Below, piece after piece: positions 6,717 to 12,863 of a DNA stretch of 13,037 bases. The stretch is from contig JBBRPS010000223.1 in NCBI GenBank assembly GCA_038227745.1, forward strand, positions 1-13,037. Reading direction: 5' to 3'. How positions within the stretch are numbered: position 1 is the stretch's first letter; each line of letters begins with the position of its first letter. Made by a program: the position numbers and the translations under genes. The notes below the pieces were generated by a model. That model ran no database searches. It was given only the letters and a program-made list of their open reading frames with translations, and was not told where the DNA came from. This stretch comes from DASPXY01 sp038227745. Its GTDB lineage: Bacteria > Planctomycetota > Planctomycetia > Gemmatales > Gemmataceae.

Positions 6717-8348
6717 ATGCGACACATGCCGCATGCGAGAAGGTGCCTTCTTCCCGCTTCGGACGATGCGCCTTGGTCATACCGACATATACTTCCGGAC
6801 GTGTACTTCTGGCTGCGCCAGCTCCGGCACCGTCTCGCGGACGCCGTTCACACGTCGCGCTCCCTTCCGGAAACTTCGCGCCTCATCGTCGGCTCGACCG
6901 GCAGCGGCAAGAGCGAGGGGGAACTGGTCGATCTGGTCCGCCTTGCTGACCGGCGCGACTTTGCAATCGTCCTCCTCGACGGCCACGGTCCGCTGGCGTT
7001 CCGCACGGCCGGCCACTGGGCGGCGCGGGGATACGAGGCCCGTATCGTCTACGAACCCCTCGATGCCACCGAGCGCGTGCTCTGCTGGAGGATGCTCCCG
7101 ACGTCCGCCGCCACGACGTTCTCACAGCGGCGCCTCGCGGACGCCGAGACGCGCGACGAAGTCGCCCAGTGCTTTCTCGCGCAGCGGAACCTCGACACGC
7201 TGAACGATCGGCCGTGGACGAAAGAATGGCTGGAGGCGGCGATCTCCCTCTGCCTGTCCCAGCCGCAGCCCGAACCCCTCGGCTCGCTCCTCCATGCCTT
7301 CCGCGTCGGGTCGGCCGGGTACGAGCGACTTCTCCGGCACTCCGCGCGGGCGGAACTCATCGCCAAGTTCCGCGACATGGAACGGCTCAGGCGCAAGAAC
7401 GAAGTGCAATACGAGATGCAGACCGGCGCGAGCCGACGGCTCCTGGAACTCGTATGCGACTCCGAGGTGGTGCGGCTGCGGTCCCGGCCCGGCTCCTTCG
7501 ACTGGCTCGATGCGCTGCGGCAGCGAAAGCTGATCGCCTTCGACGGCGGCGGCATCCGCTCGCGGGAACTGAAGCGCACGCTCTTCCTGCTCTGCACGAT
7601 GCAGGTCATTCATGCCGTCCGCAGGCACTTCGCCGAGACCCAGCAGCCGCTCCGGGTCGTGCTCGTCCTGGAGGAAGCAGGCGCCCTCGGGCTCGTCACA
7701 CCGTTCGTGCTGGCGGCGCTCCAGGAACTGCGGAAGGCCGGGCTCTCGATCCACCTCATCACGCAATCGACGGTCGATTTCGGGAGTCGGGACGTATTCG
7801 AGGCGATCCTCAGCAACACCCCCTGGCAAGCCTGGTATCAGGTTCTCTCGCCGGCGGACCAGGAGTTGGGCGCGAAGATCCTGGCGAACGCCACCTTCGA
7901 CGCGCACGCCGTCCACTTCACGCGCGCCCGTGCGCTGCAAGATGGCGTCGAGCCGGCGGTAACCGCCAGCCACGGTGAGTCGTTCGACGGGCACGCCCAC
8001 TCCGTGATCCGGCGGCAGCGGCAGACCAGCGAGGTGCTGCGCACCCGCTACCGGCACGTCGTGGACGCCTACTACAAGACGCCGCAGCTCCACGAGCAGG
8101 AGTTCCGCACGATGCTTGCGACGCTCGGCGTCGGCGAGCGTCTCGTGCGCGACCGCTTCGGGGTGCGGCGCGAGCAGGTGACTCTCGTACGCCCGCCCTG
8201 GCTGCGTGCGGTCACCGACGCATCCACCCGGGCGCTCATCGAGCGCGTCCGCAAGCGGCTGATCTACCTGCCCTCCCCGCAGCCCGAACTCGCCCGCAGC
8301 GAGGACGAGCTTCTCGATGCCGCCGACAGGCTCCGGCGTCAGGAGTGA
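6717..8348 (+). CDS. VirD4/TraG-like conjugative coupling ATPase (no membrane helices)
   Basis: 543 aa. This class of hexameric ATPase brings DNA to a type IV secretion channel. The Walker A motif GSTGSGKS is at residues 59-66. The Walker B segment VVLVLEEAG has E319 and E320, and LSIHLITQS with Q350 is the sensor/TraG-type motif. Helical 'all-alpha' insertions lie between about 150 and 290. No N-terminal transmembrane pair precedes Walker A (only about 58 residues, charged), unlike typical VirD4, so it resembles soluble or truncated coupling proteins. The start ATG at 6717 has a G-run 7-12 nt upstream and follows the preceding stop by 3 nt. Together with the replication-relaxation protein this suggests a relaxase-poor, non-standard transfer module. 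Confidence 0.82.
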   Translation: MRHMPHARRCLLPASDDAPWSYRHILPDVYFWLRQLRHRLADAVHTSRSLPETSRLIVGSTGSGKSEGELVDLVRLADRRDFAIVLLDGHGPLAFRTAGHWAARGYEARIVYEPLDATERVLCWRMLPTSAATTFSQRRLADAETRDEVAQCFLAQRNLDTLNDRPWTKEWLEAAISLCLSQPQPEPLGSLLHAFRVGSAGYERLLRHSARAELIAKFRDMERLRRKNEVQYEMQTGASRRLLELVCDSEVVRLRSRPGSFDWLDALRQRKLIAFDGGGIRSRELKRTLFLLCTMQVIHAVRRHFAETQQPLRVVLVLEEAGALGLVTPFVLAALQELRKAGLSIHLITQSTVDFGSRDVFEAILSNTPWQAWYQVLSPADQELGAKILANATFDAHAVHFTRARALQDGVEPAVTASHGESFDGHAHSVIRRQRQTSEVLRTRYRHVVDAYYKTPQLHEQEFRTMLATLGVGERLVRDRFGVRREQVTLVRPPWLRAVTDASTRALIERVRKRLIYLPSPQPELARSEDELLDAADRLRRQE

Positions 8349-8378
8349 GTCGGCCCCGTCGTTTGTGGCACGCCGCCT

Positions 8379-8425
8379 TCTGGCACCCTCCTTCATTGTG
8401 CCGCTGGTTGACCCGCCTTACGGTC
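8379..8425 (+). promoter_or_regulatory. Leader element, copy A (anti-Shine-Dalgarno core plus TTGAC)
   Basis: 47 bp that match copy B (9247-9293) at 37 positions without gaps. Each copy has TCTGGCA-Y-CCTCCTTC-R-TTGTGCC, five unlike bases, TTGAC, two unlike bases, GCC, then TACGGTC. The core CCTCCTT equals the 16S anti-Shine-Dalgarno sequence and is flanked by GGCAC and GTGCC, which can pair with each other. TTGAC looks like a -35, but no -10 is seen 17 bp on. This copy lies about 63-109 bp before the sigma-like gene at 8488, whose ribosome-site region contains GGCACA, complementary to TGTGCC in the element. Confidence 0.5.
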
Positions 8426-8487
8426 CGCCCGGCAGCGACCGTCGTGGCCGCTGCACGATCCTTCGCATCGCTTGAGAGGTAGGGCAC

Positions 8488-9078
8488 ATGAAACGCATCG
8501 AGAACTGCGGGCGGGAATTCGAGCTGGCGCTCCCCCGCATCCGGCAGCACGCGCGGGTCTACTTCCGCAACGTCCCCTGCCCGCACCGCAAGGCCGACCT
8601 GGTCGCCGAGGCGGTGGGGCTGAGCTTCAAGTGGTGGCTGCGCCTGCGCGAGCGCGGCAAGGACCCGAACGCCTTCGTAAGCGCGATCGCTACCTTCGCC
8701 GCGCGGGCCGCCAAGTGCGGTCGGCGGGTGTGTGGGCACGAGAAGGCCAAGGACGCGATGTCGCCCGTCGCCCAGCGGCGCCACGGCTTCTGCGTCGCGA
8801 AGCTGCCGGACTTCTCGACGCTCCTCGGCAACCCCTTCGACGAAGCCCTGCACGACAACACGCAGACGCCGCCGGAGGACCAGGCCGCATTCCGCATCGA
8901 CTTTCCGTGCTGGTTCTCCGGGTACGACGAGCGCCGCCGCGGCATCATTCGCTCGATGATGACGGGCGAGAAGACGCAGCGGCTGTCGCAACTCTTCGGC
9001 ATCTCGGAAAGCCGGGTGAGCCAGCTCCGCCGCCAGTTCAAGGAGGAGTGGGACCGCTTCACGGGAGGGGACGAGTGA
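8488..9078 (+). CDS. Sigma-factor-like helix-turn-helix protein
   Basis: 196 aa, probably a DNA-binding regulator. The N-terminal part (about 10-110) is helical with KADLVAEAVGLSFKWWLRLR, ARAAKCGRRVCGHEKAKDAM and SPVAQRRHGFCVAKLPDFST. The C-terminal part has RGIIRSMMTGEKTQRLSQLF, then GISESRVSQLRRQFKEEWDR (about 150-190), a sigma-region-4-like helix-turn-helix in which GISESRVSQLRRQF is the recognition helix. I recall very similar planctomycete proteins, which supports the host guess, but their role is not known to me. No complete region 2 is visible, so it is not a normal sigma factor. AGGTAGGG precedes the ATG. The gene stands alone, ending 49 bp before a strong terminator. Confidence 0.72.
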   Translation: MKRIENCGREFELALPRIRQHARVYFRNVPCPHRKADLVAEAVGLSFKWWLRLRERGKDPNAFVSAIATFAARAAKCGRRVCGHEKAKDAMSPVAQRRHGFCVAKLPDFSTLLGNPFDEALHDNTQTPPEDQAAFRIDFPCWFSGYDERRRGIIRSMMTGEKTQRLSQLFGISESRVSQLRRQFKEEWDRFTGGDE

Positions 9079-9127
9079 TCCCACTCGTCCCCTCCGGCAA
9101 CCTTTCGAGCGATCAGAAGAATCGCTT

Positions 9128-9179
9128 CCCGAGTCACTTGACTCGGGCGCCCCTCGCACACCGCGAGGGGCTTTTCTTT
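9128..9179 (+). terminator. Double-hairpin intrinsic terminator
   Basis: The first hairpin is CCCGAGTCA (9128-9136), loop CT, TGACTCGGG (9139-9147). The second is GCCCCTCGC (9149-9157), loop ACACC, GCGAGGGGC (9163-9171), followed directly by TTTTCTTT. The second is a textbook rho-independent terminator for the sigma-like gene; the first is a perfect 9-bp stem that may protect the transcript end. Confidence 0.88.
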
Positions 9180-9246
9180 GTGCCGAACCTGCGTCCCCAC
9201 CGGCGGCCCTGCTCCGCGGAACACATTCCGATCCATCGACGCTCCA

Positions 9247-9366
9247 TCTGGCATCCTCCTTCGTTGTGCCCTCTCTTGACGAGCCGTACGGTCGCGCTCG
9301 CAGGAGCCACTTCGGTTCTTGCACTTCGATTCTTCACACCATCGTCCAATGAAGGGAGGGTGCCGC
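9247..9366 (+). promoter_or_regulatory. DUF932 leader: element copy B and complementary ribosome binding site
   Basis: Copy B of the leader element (9247-9293) carries TCTGGCATCCTCCTTCG and TTGAC. The ribosome site of the DUF932 gene at 9347-9366 reads CCAATGAAGGGAGGGTGCCG, nearly the reverse complement of the 5' part of copy B. If transcribed together the two could pair over about 17 bp, with one bulged G and two G-U pairs, hiding the Shine-Dalgarno. If TTGAC in copy B is instead a -35, the 5' part would not be transcribed from that promoter and the pairing would not apply. Both readings remain open. Confidence 0.45.
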
Positions 9367-10125
9367 ATGGCACTCATCGCACACGTCGGTGCGCGCATCG
9401 TCACGCGCGAGGAACTGCTTTCGGTCAAGGCCCCGGCCGCGACCGGCACGTGGTTCCCGCTGTCGCACGGCCAGGTCCTCGCCCGCGTCGAGCAGCAGCT
9501 TCGCGAGGCCGGCTTCGAGCCAGACTCCGCGAAGTACGCGCTCAGCCGCGGCGACCAGCGCTTCTTCGGCGTCATCGACACGAAGAGTAGCCTGGGGAAC
9601 GGCACGACGCTGGCCATCGGCGTCCGCAACAGCACGGATAAGTCGCTGCCCATCGGCTTCGTCGCCGGCCACCACGTCTTCGTCTGTGACAACCTTTGCT
9701 TTCGCAGCGAAATCCTCGTCGTCCGCAAGCACACGAAGAACGGCGAACTTCGCTTCGCGGAAGCGATGGCACGGGCCATCCAGCAGCTCACGCAGTTCAA
9801 GCAGGAGGAAGCGCTGCGCATCAAGCGGCTGCACCACACGATGCTCCTGCCGGAGAGGCGAGACAGCATCATCTTGCAGGCGTTCGAGGAAGGCATCATC
9901 TCCTCGCGCCAGCTCCCCGCCGTGATCTCGCAGGCGAAGCGCCCCGAGCTGGACTACGGGTCCGACACCAACAGCGCGTGGACGCTCTTGCAGGCGTTTA
10001 CGTGGGTGCTGGCCGACGTCATGAAGGCCAACCCGCAGCGCTTCAGCGCCGCGACAATGCGGCTTCAGTCGATGCTCGACAAACGTCTCCAGCCCGCCCC
10101 GGAGGTTAATGGCGGTGCCGCGTAA
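9367..10125 (+). CDS. DUF932 domain protein (phage/plasmid-like)
   Basis: 252 aa from the ATG at 9367, chosen because AGGGAGG lies 7 nt upstream. Family features: an N-terminal ARIVTREELLSVKAP, then TWFPLSHGQVLARVEQQLRE, SRGDQRFFGVIDTK, TTLAIGVRNSTDKSLPIGFV, AGHHVFVCDNLCF and SEILVVRKHTKN, followed by a long helical tail (SSRQLPAVISQAKRPELDYG, then NSAWTLLQAFTWVLADVMK). The 'N.D...S..I.FG....VCDN...F' block is the DUF932 core. The family is common on phages, plasmids and in planctomycete genomes; its biochemical function is unknown. It is the first gene of a three-gene unit: the next start lies 17 bp inside its end. Confidence 0.83.
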   Translation: MALIAHVGARIVTREELLSVKAPAATGTWFPLSHGQVLARVEQQLREAGFEPDSAKYALSRGDQRFFGVIDTKSSLGNGTTLAIGVRNSTDKSLPIGFVAGHHVFVCDNLCFRSEILVVRKHTKNGELRFAEAMARAIQQLTQFKQEEALRIKRLHHTMLLPERRDSIILQAFEEGIISSRQLPAVISQAKRPELDYGSDTNSAWTLLQAFTWVLADVMKANPQRFSAATMRLQSMLDKRLQPAPEVNGGAA

Positions 10126-10405
10126 ACGGAAATCCGTCCGCCCGCGGCCCGGACGCAAGAAACGCAAACCGACGCCGGGCAGCTTCAAGCCCGGCGCCGA
10201 CCCTCGCCGCCACGTCTTCACCACGCAGGAGTGCCGACTCGGGTACTGGGTCGCTGCGATCAAACACCCCGGTATCCGTGAGTGGCTCCTGCTGAAAATC
10301 CGCATCTTCTACCAGCGAAAGGAAGCCAGCAATGGCCCGCAGGAAGATCGGGGATGTGTCTGCACCTGCGACCACTGTGCAGGAGCCGACGAGATCCCCT
10401 TCTGA
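10109..10405 (+). CDS. Basic 98-aa protein with CxCxCDHC cluster and IPF C-terminus
   Basis: The ATG at 10109 overlaps the DUF932 end by 17 bp and has GGAGG 3 nt upstream. The N-terminus is very basic (RKRKSVRPRPGRKKRKP), suggesting nucleic-acid contact. A short globular middle (HVFTTQECRLGYWVAAIKHP, GIREWLLLKIRIFYQRKEA) follows. The tail contains C-V-C-T-C-D-H-C and ends in DEIPF, resembling the acidic C-terminal tip of SSB. The last 74 bp also encode the start of the next gene in another frame. Function unknown. It is possible that only the part before the overlap is conserved. Confidence 0.6.
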   Translation: MAVPRKRKSVRPRPGRKKRKPTPGSFKPGADPRRHVFTTQECRLGYWVAAIKHPGIREWLLLKIRIFYQRKEASNGPQEDRGCVCTCDHCAGADEIPF

Positions 10406-10778
10406 GCCGGTGCAGGCGAATGCACCCGCTGAGCCCGTCAGCGACACCAACGGGACCGCCGCCGTCGAGGCCCCGAAAGAGGCCCCGGCCCCCGCGCCGC
10501 CGAACGGCAAGCGGAAGCCCGACCAGACCTACAAGGTCTACTCCGACAGGACAACCGTGCTCGAGGTCGGCATCTGGGAAAATGAGGTTCGCTACGACGA
10601 CAAGGTGAGCGTGCAGCACACCATCCAGATCTCCCGCTCGTTCAAGAACGGCGAGGGGAAGTGGGTGTCGAGCACCACCTATCGGACGCACGACCTGCCG
10701 CATGTCCGCGTCCTCTTGGACCTCGCACACGGTTGGTGCGTCGAGCGCAGGACCGAGGACGGCAGCATCCCTTTCTGA
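10332..10778 (+). CDS. 148-aa protein with disordered N-terminus, small beta-rich domain and IPF C-terminus
   Basis: Start at 10332, inside the preceding gene; AAAGGAA lies about 9 nt upstream. Residues 1-62 are rich in Ala/Pro/Glu and probably disordered. Residues 66-140 form a compact domain: QTYKVYSDRTTVLEVGIWEN, VSVQHTIQISRSFKNGEGKW, STTYRTHDLPHVRVLLDLAH. This IWENE...ISRSFK...DLP...LDLAH layout is one I associate with small planctomycete and element proteins of unknown role; a single-stranded nucleic-acid-binding fold is a guess. The protein ends in EDGSIPF, again like an SSB tip. It is the last gene before a double-hairpin terminator. Confidence 0.75.
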   Translation: MARRKIGDVSAPATTVQEPTRSPSEPVQANAPAEPVSDTNGTAAVEAPKEAPAPAPPNGKRKPDQTYKVYSDRTTVLEVGIWENEVRYDDKVSVQHTIQISRSFKNGEGKWVSSTTYRTHDLPHVRVLLDLAHGWCVERRTEDGSIPF

Positions 10779-10797
10779 ACGCGATGAAGGATCGTCG

Positions 10798-10846
10798 CTC
10801 CTGCTTCGGCGGGAGCCGCCCCCAGCTACGGTTGGGGGCCTTTTTT
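10798..10846 (+). terminator. Double-hairpin intrinsic terminator of the DUF932 operon
   Basis: Upstream hairpin: CTCCTGC, loop TTCG, GCGGGAG (10798-10815), with a stable UUCG tetraloop. Main hairpin: GCCCCCA (10818-10824), loop GCTACGGT, TGGGGGC (10833-10839), then C and six T (10841-10846). The architecture (perfect hairpin, then terminator hairpin) is the same as at 9128-9179. Confidence 0.88.
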
Positions 10847-10925
10847 GTGTGGAAGTTCAGAACGGACGACAAGCAGCGCAGAGGGCCGGGGGCTGAATCG
10901 GGTCGCGCGGGTCAGTGCCCCCCCT

Positions 10926-11819
10926 CTACTTCGCGGCAGGCAGGTGCCGGACCGTGAAGTTGGCGATGTGGGACTCGTGTGGGCGCTGCCCCGCGAACTC
11001 CCGGTTATAGACGGCGACATGATGCTTCTGGAAGGCGCTCTGGTACGGGGCCGTCAGGATGGGGCGTGAGGGTTCTGCTTTGCCCTTGGGGTAGACGAAG
11101 ACGTCCACCTTCCGGCCGTCATCGACGATGCGGACGCTGTGCCACTCCCGGTCGGGAAGGGCCACGGCGTGTTCCGGTGTGTGCTTGGTGAACGCATTGT
11201 TCGTGGCGTGACAGAAATGCACCTCCCCGTTGGCCGCCTGGAAGACGATTTCGAGGCCGTCCATCGTCCGGAAGTTCGGGACCGGAAGATGCTCGCCCGC
11301 AGTATGCAGGACGACGGTGAGGATTTCGGGGTAGTCGGTGTTGCCGGGGATGTCGGACCACCGCCAGTCGAACCGAACCTCCAGCGGCGCGGGGAATTCC
11401 TCCGTGGTGACGAGGGAGCCTCGGTTGAGCAGACGCACGTGCTCCGGCTCGATACGGACGGTCAGGCGTCCGGGCTTCCACGGAGTGTGTGGAGCTGGCG
11501 GCGGTGGCGGTGGCGAGAAGTGGCGAGTTGTCTCCGGCACGGGGTGCAGAAGCAGGCCCAGCCCGAGCCCGAGCACCGCGGCAAGGAGGACCGCGGACGC
11601 GATTAGCCAGAACGGTCTGGGGCCCCCGATCCCGCCAGCCGGTGAAGGCCGTCCGTGCCAGGGGAGAACCCAGAGGAGGTCGCAGACCGCGGCCACGGCC
11701 TCCATCTTCTGTCGCAGATCTGGATCTGCCTTGGCCTGGCGCTCGATCTCGGACCGGCGCTCGGGCGGTGCCGTCCCCCCGAGGTAGGCGAGAATCTCGT
11801 CGTCAGTGAAGTCGCTCAT
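10926..11819 (-). CDS. FecR-like anti-sigma membrane protein with lectin/LamG-like outer domain
   Basis: 297 aa from the ATG at 11819, which overlaps the stop of the preceding gene as ATGA. The N-terminal 55 residues (DDEILAYLGGTAPPERRSEI, then DPDLRQKMEAVAAVCDLLW) match the small cytoplasmic helical domain of anti-sigma/FecR-type proteins. A single transmembrane helix spans about 70-91. A proline-rich linker follows (about 102-113), then about 180 residues that look like a concanavalin A/LamG-type beta sandwich: RLTVRIEPEHVRLLNRGSLV, REWHSVRIVDDGRKVDVFVY, HHVAVYNREF, ANFTVRHL. By analogy the outer domain senses a ligand and the inner domain holds a partner, but no ECF sigma gene is next to it. 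Confidence 0.72.
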   Translation of the reverse strand: MSDFTDDEILAYLGGTAPPERRSEIERQAKADPDLRQKMEAVAAVCDLLWVLPWHGRPSPAGGIGGPRPFWLIASAVLLAAVLGLGLGLLLHPVPETTRHFSPPPPPPAPHTPWKPGRLTVRIEPEHVRLLNRGSLVTTEEFPAPLEVRFDWRWSDIPGNTDYPEILTVVLHTAGEHLPVPNFRTMDGLEIVFQAANGEVHFCHATNNAFTKHTPEHAVALPDREWHSVRIVDDGRKVDVFVYPKGKAEPSRPILTAPYQSAFQKHHVAVYNREFAGQRPHESHIANFTVRHLPAAK

Positions 11820-12520
11820 CGCTTCTTCCCCTTCTTTGGGGGGAGGCTGAGAATGCGCCGACCGACCGCCTCCGCCACCTCGAGGATCGCCGGCTCCACG
11901 CCTTCGCGTGGGACGGCAGGCCGGTCCTGCCGCCGCTCCTCGGGGAGCTTGCTGTTCTCGTTCTCGCGCCTCCGCTCGCTCTGGAGCCATGCGCGCTCGA
12001 CGGCATTCGGATCCAAGCCGGACCGCGCGGCGCCCGTAGCCTGCCCCTTCGCCCGGGCGTATCGAAGGGTCTTCACCTGCTCGACGGAGGGCACCCGGGC
12101 GGTGCGGTAGTAGGCGTACAGGAACGCCTTGGGCAGCTCGATCTCCCGGGGGACGTACGTGCCTTTTTCCTCGTGCTGCTTGCAGAAGACACAGGTGGCG
12201 CGGGCGATCCACTCGGCCGTGTCCGGGGTCAGGTCGCGGACGTCGATTCCCCGCAGCACGGCATTGCCGAGTTGGTGCAGCTCATTGATGAACTGTTCCT
12301 CGCGGAAGTACGCCCGGTTGATCGACTCGCGGTTGCGGTCGAGGTAGCAGGCGAGGTCGTCTTCATCCAGAGGCCGGGTGCTGTTCGGACACGCCACGGG
12401 GGTGCCGTTGATCTTGGCCAGGGTGAACACCCCGCGCACGACCCCAACGGCCTGACGGACGGCCCCGTCTTCCCATGAGAACCACAACTCGATCAGGCCG
12501 ATCTCGGTCTCCAGGTTCAT
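11816..12520 (-). CDS. Unknown 234-aa protein co-encoded with the anti-sigma-like protein
   Basis: Start at the ATG at 12520 (NLETEIGLIELWFSWEDGAV); a GTG at 12547 would add nine residues. The stop overlaps the next ATG. Features: a strand-rich N-terminus, a helical middle (DDLACYLDRNRESINRAYFR), a CVFC pair (C110, C113), YVPREIELPKAFLYAYYRTA, and a charged tail rich in Arg/Glu/Lys ending GKKR. I do not recognise a family, and no sigma region 2 or 4 is visible. Being translationally coupled to the anti-sigma-like protein, it is the natural candidate for its cytoplasmic partner; that is inference. Confidence 0.7.
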   Translation of the reverse strand: MNLETEIGLIELWFSWEDGAVRQAVGVVRGVFTLAKINGTPVACPNSTRPLDEDDLACYLDRNRESINRAYFREEQFINELHQLGNAVLRGIDVRDLTPDTAEWIARATCVFCKQHEEKGTYVPREIELPKAFLYAYYRTARVPSVEQVKTLRYARAKGQATGAARSGLDPNAVERAWLQSERRRENENSKLPEERRQDRPAVPREGVEPAILEVAEAVGRRILSLPPKKGKKR

Positions 12521-12600
12521 GGCAACCCCCGCCGTCGCGCGGCCCACACCGCCGCCTGGTCAGCAGCCTATCGCGCCCGAGGCAGTTGAGCTACCGGAAT

Positions 12601-12617
12601 CCGACACACTGTGTCGG
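12601..12617. promoter_or_regulatory. Perfect 8+1+8 palindrome, candidate operator
   Basis: CCGACACA-C-TGTGTCGG lies 81-97 bp upstream of the minus-strand ATG at 12520. Eight perfect base pairs about a single centre base is the size expected for a dimeric repressor site. A GC-rich partial palindrome (GCGCCGGCGC-like) follows within 20 bp. It could control the anti-sigma-type operon. Confidence 0.55.
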
Positions 12618-12796
12618 CACAGCGCGCCGGCGCCAAGAGTCGGAAAGTACACGAGTTGCGGTACTTCGTCTGGACGGCGGATGGCGGAGCGAGTGTGCTG
12701 TAGGGAGCGATTTCCCCGCACCTGCAGGCTGCGTCATCTGTCCGCAGTAGGGCTCGAAGGACGCGACAAGGCAGGCGCCAACGAGGGAGGAAGGAC

Positions 12797-12863
12797 GAGA
12801 CGCGGGAGCGTCTCCTCTGGGATAGTGGGAAGGTAGAGGAGGGGGTGGCTAGACCCCCTCCTC
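12797..12863 (+). other. Two adjacent strong hairpins
   Basis: The first is GAGACGC (12797-12803), loop GGGA (a GNRA-type tetraloop), GCGTCTC (12808-12814). The second is GAGGAGGGGG (12836-12845), loop TGGCTAGA, CCCCCTCCTC (12854-12863). No U-tract follows the second on the plus strand, so it is not a classical terminator. The pair could belong to a small RNA or to a transcript leader. Confidence 0.5.

Larger units (their letters stand above)
1..8348. mobile_element. Core of a putative integrative/transferable element (left end outside window)
   Basis: This stretch combines a serine recombinase, a primase, a DUF5659-type protein, a small helical protein, a regulator, a replication-relaxation protein and a VirD4/TraG-like ATPase. 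The combination points to a self-integrating element with DNA-processing and transfer functions. No attachment site or flanking direct repeat can be identified because the recombinase runs off the left edge. The right limit is uncertain: the DUF932 operon up to 10846 may also belong to it. No VirB4, VirB6 or other secretion-channel gene is visible, so the element may be only mobilizable, or the channel genes may lie outside. Confidence 0.55.

Noticed and set aside
6158..6949. 263-codon plus-strand frame over the pilin fragment and the coupling ATPase start
   Set aside because: Arginine/glycine-rich, out of frame with two better-supported products, no family resemblance.
7122..8396. 424-codon minus-strand open frame
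   Set aside because: Antisense to the coupling ATPase with Walker motifs; no start signal or recognisable domain.
9136..9246. Minus-strand 37-codon frame (MERRWIGMCSAEQ...) with GAAGGAGG before its ATG
   Set aside because: The apparent ribosome site is the complement of the anti-Shine-Dalgarno core of leader copy B; the product is arginine-rich and runs through the terminator.
8236..9899. Long minus-strand open frames across the sigma-like and DUF932 genes
   Set aside because: They cross two strong plus-strand terminator hairpins and are antisense to better-supported genes; the repeated HNEGGCQ peptides simply reflect the duplicated leader element.
12560..12600. tRNA-like words on the minus strand (GGTAGCTCAACTGC)
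   Set aside because: Resembles a D-arm only; no acceptor stem, anticodon arm or T-loop can be completed around it.
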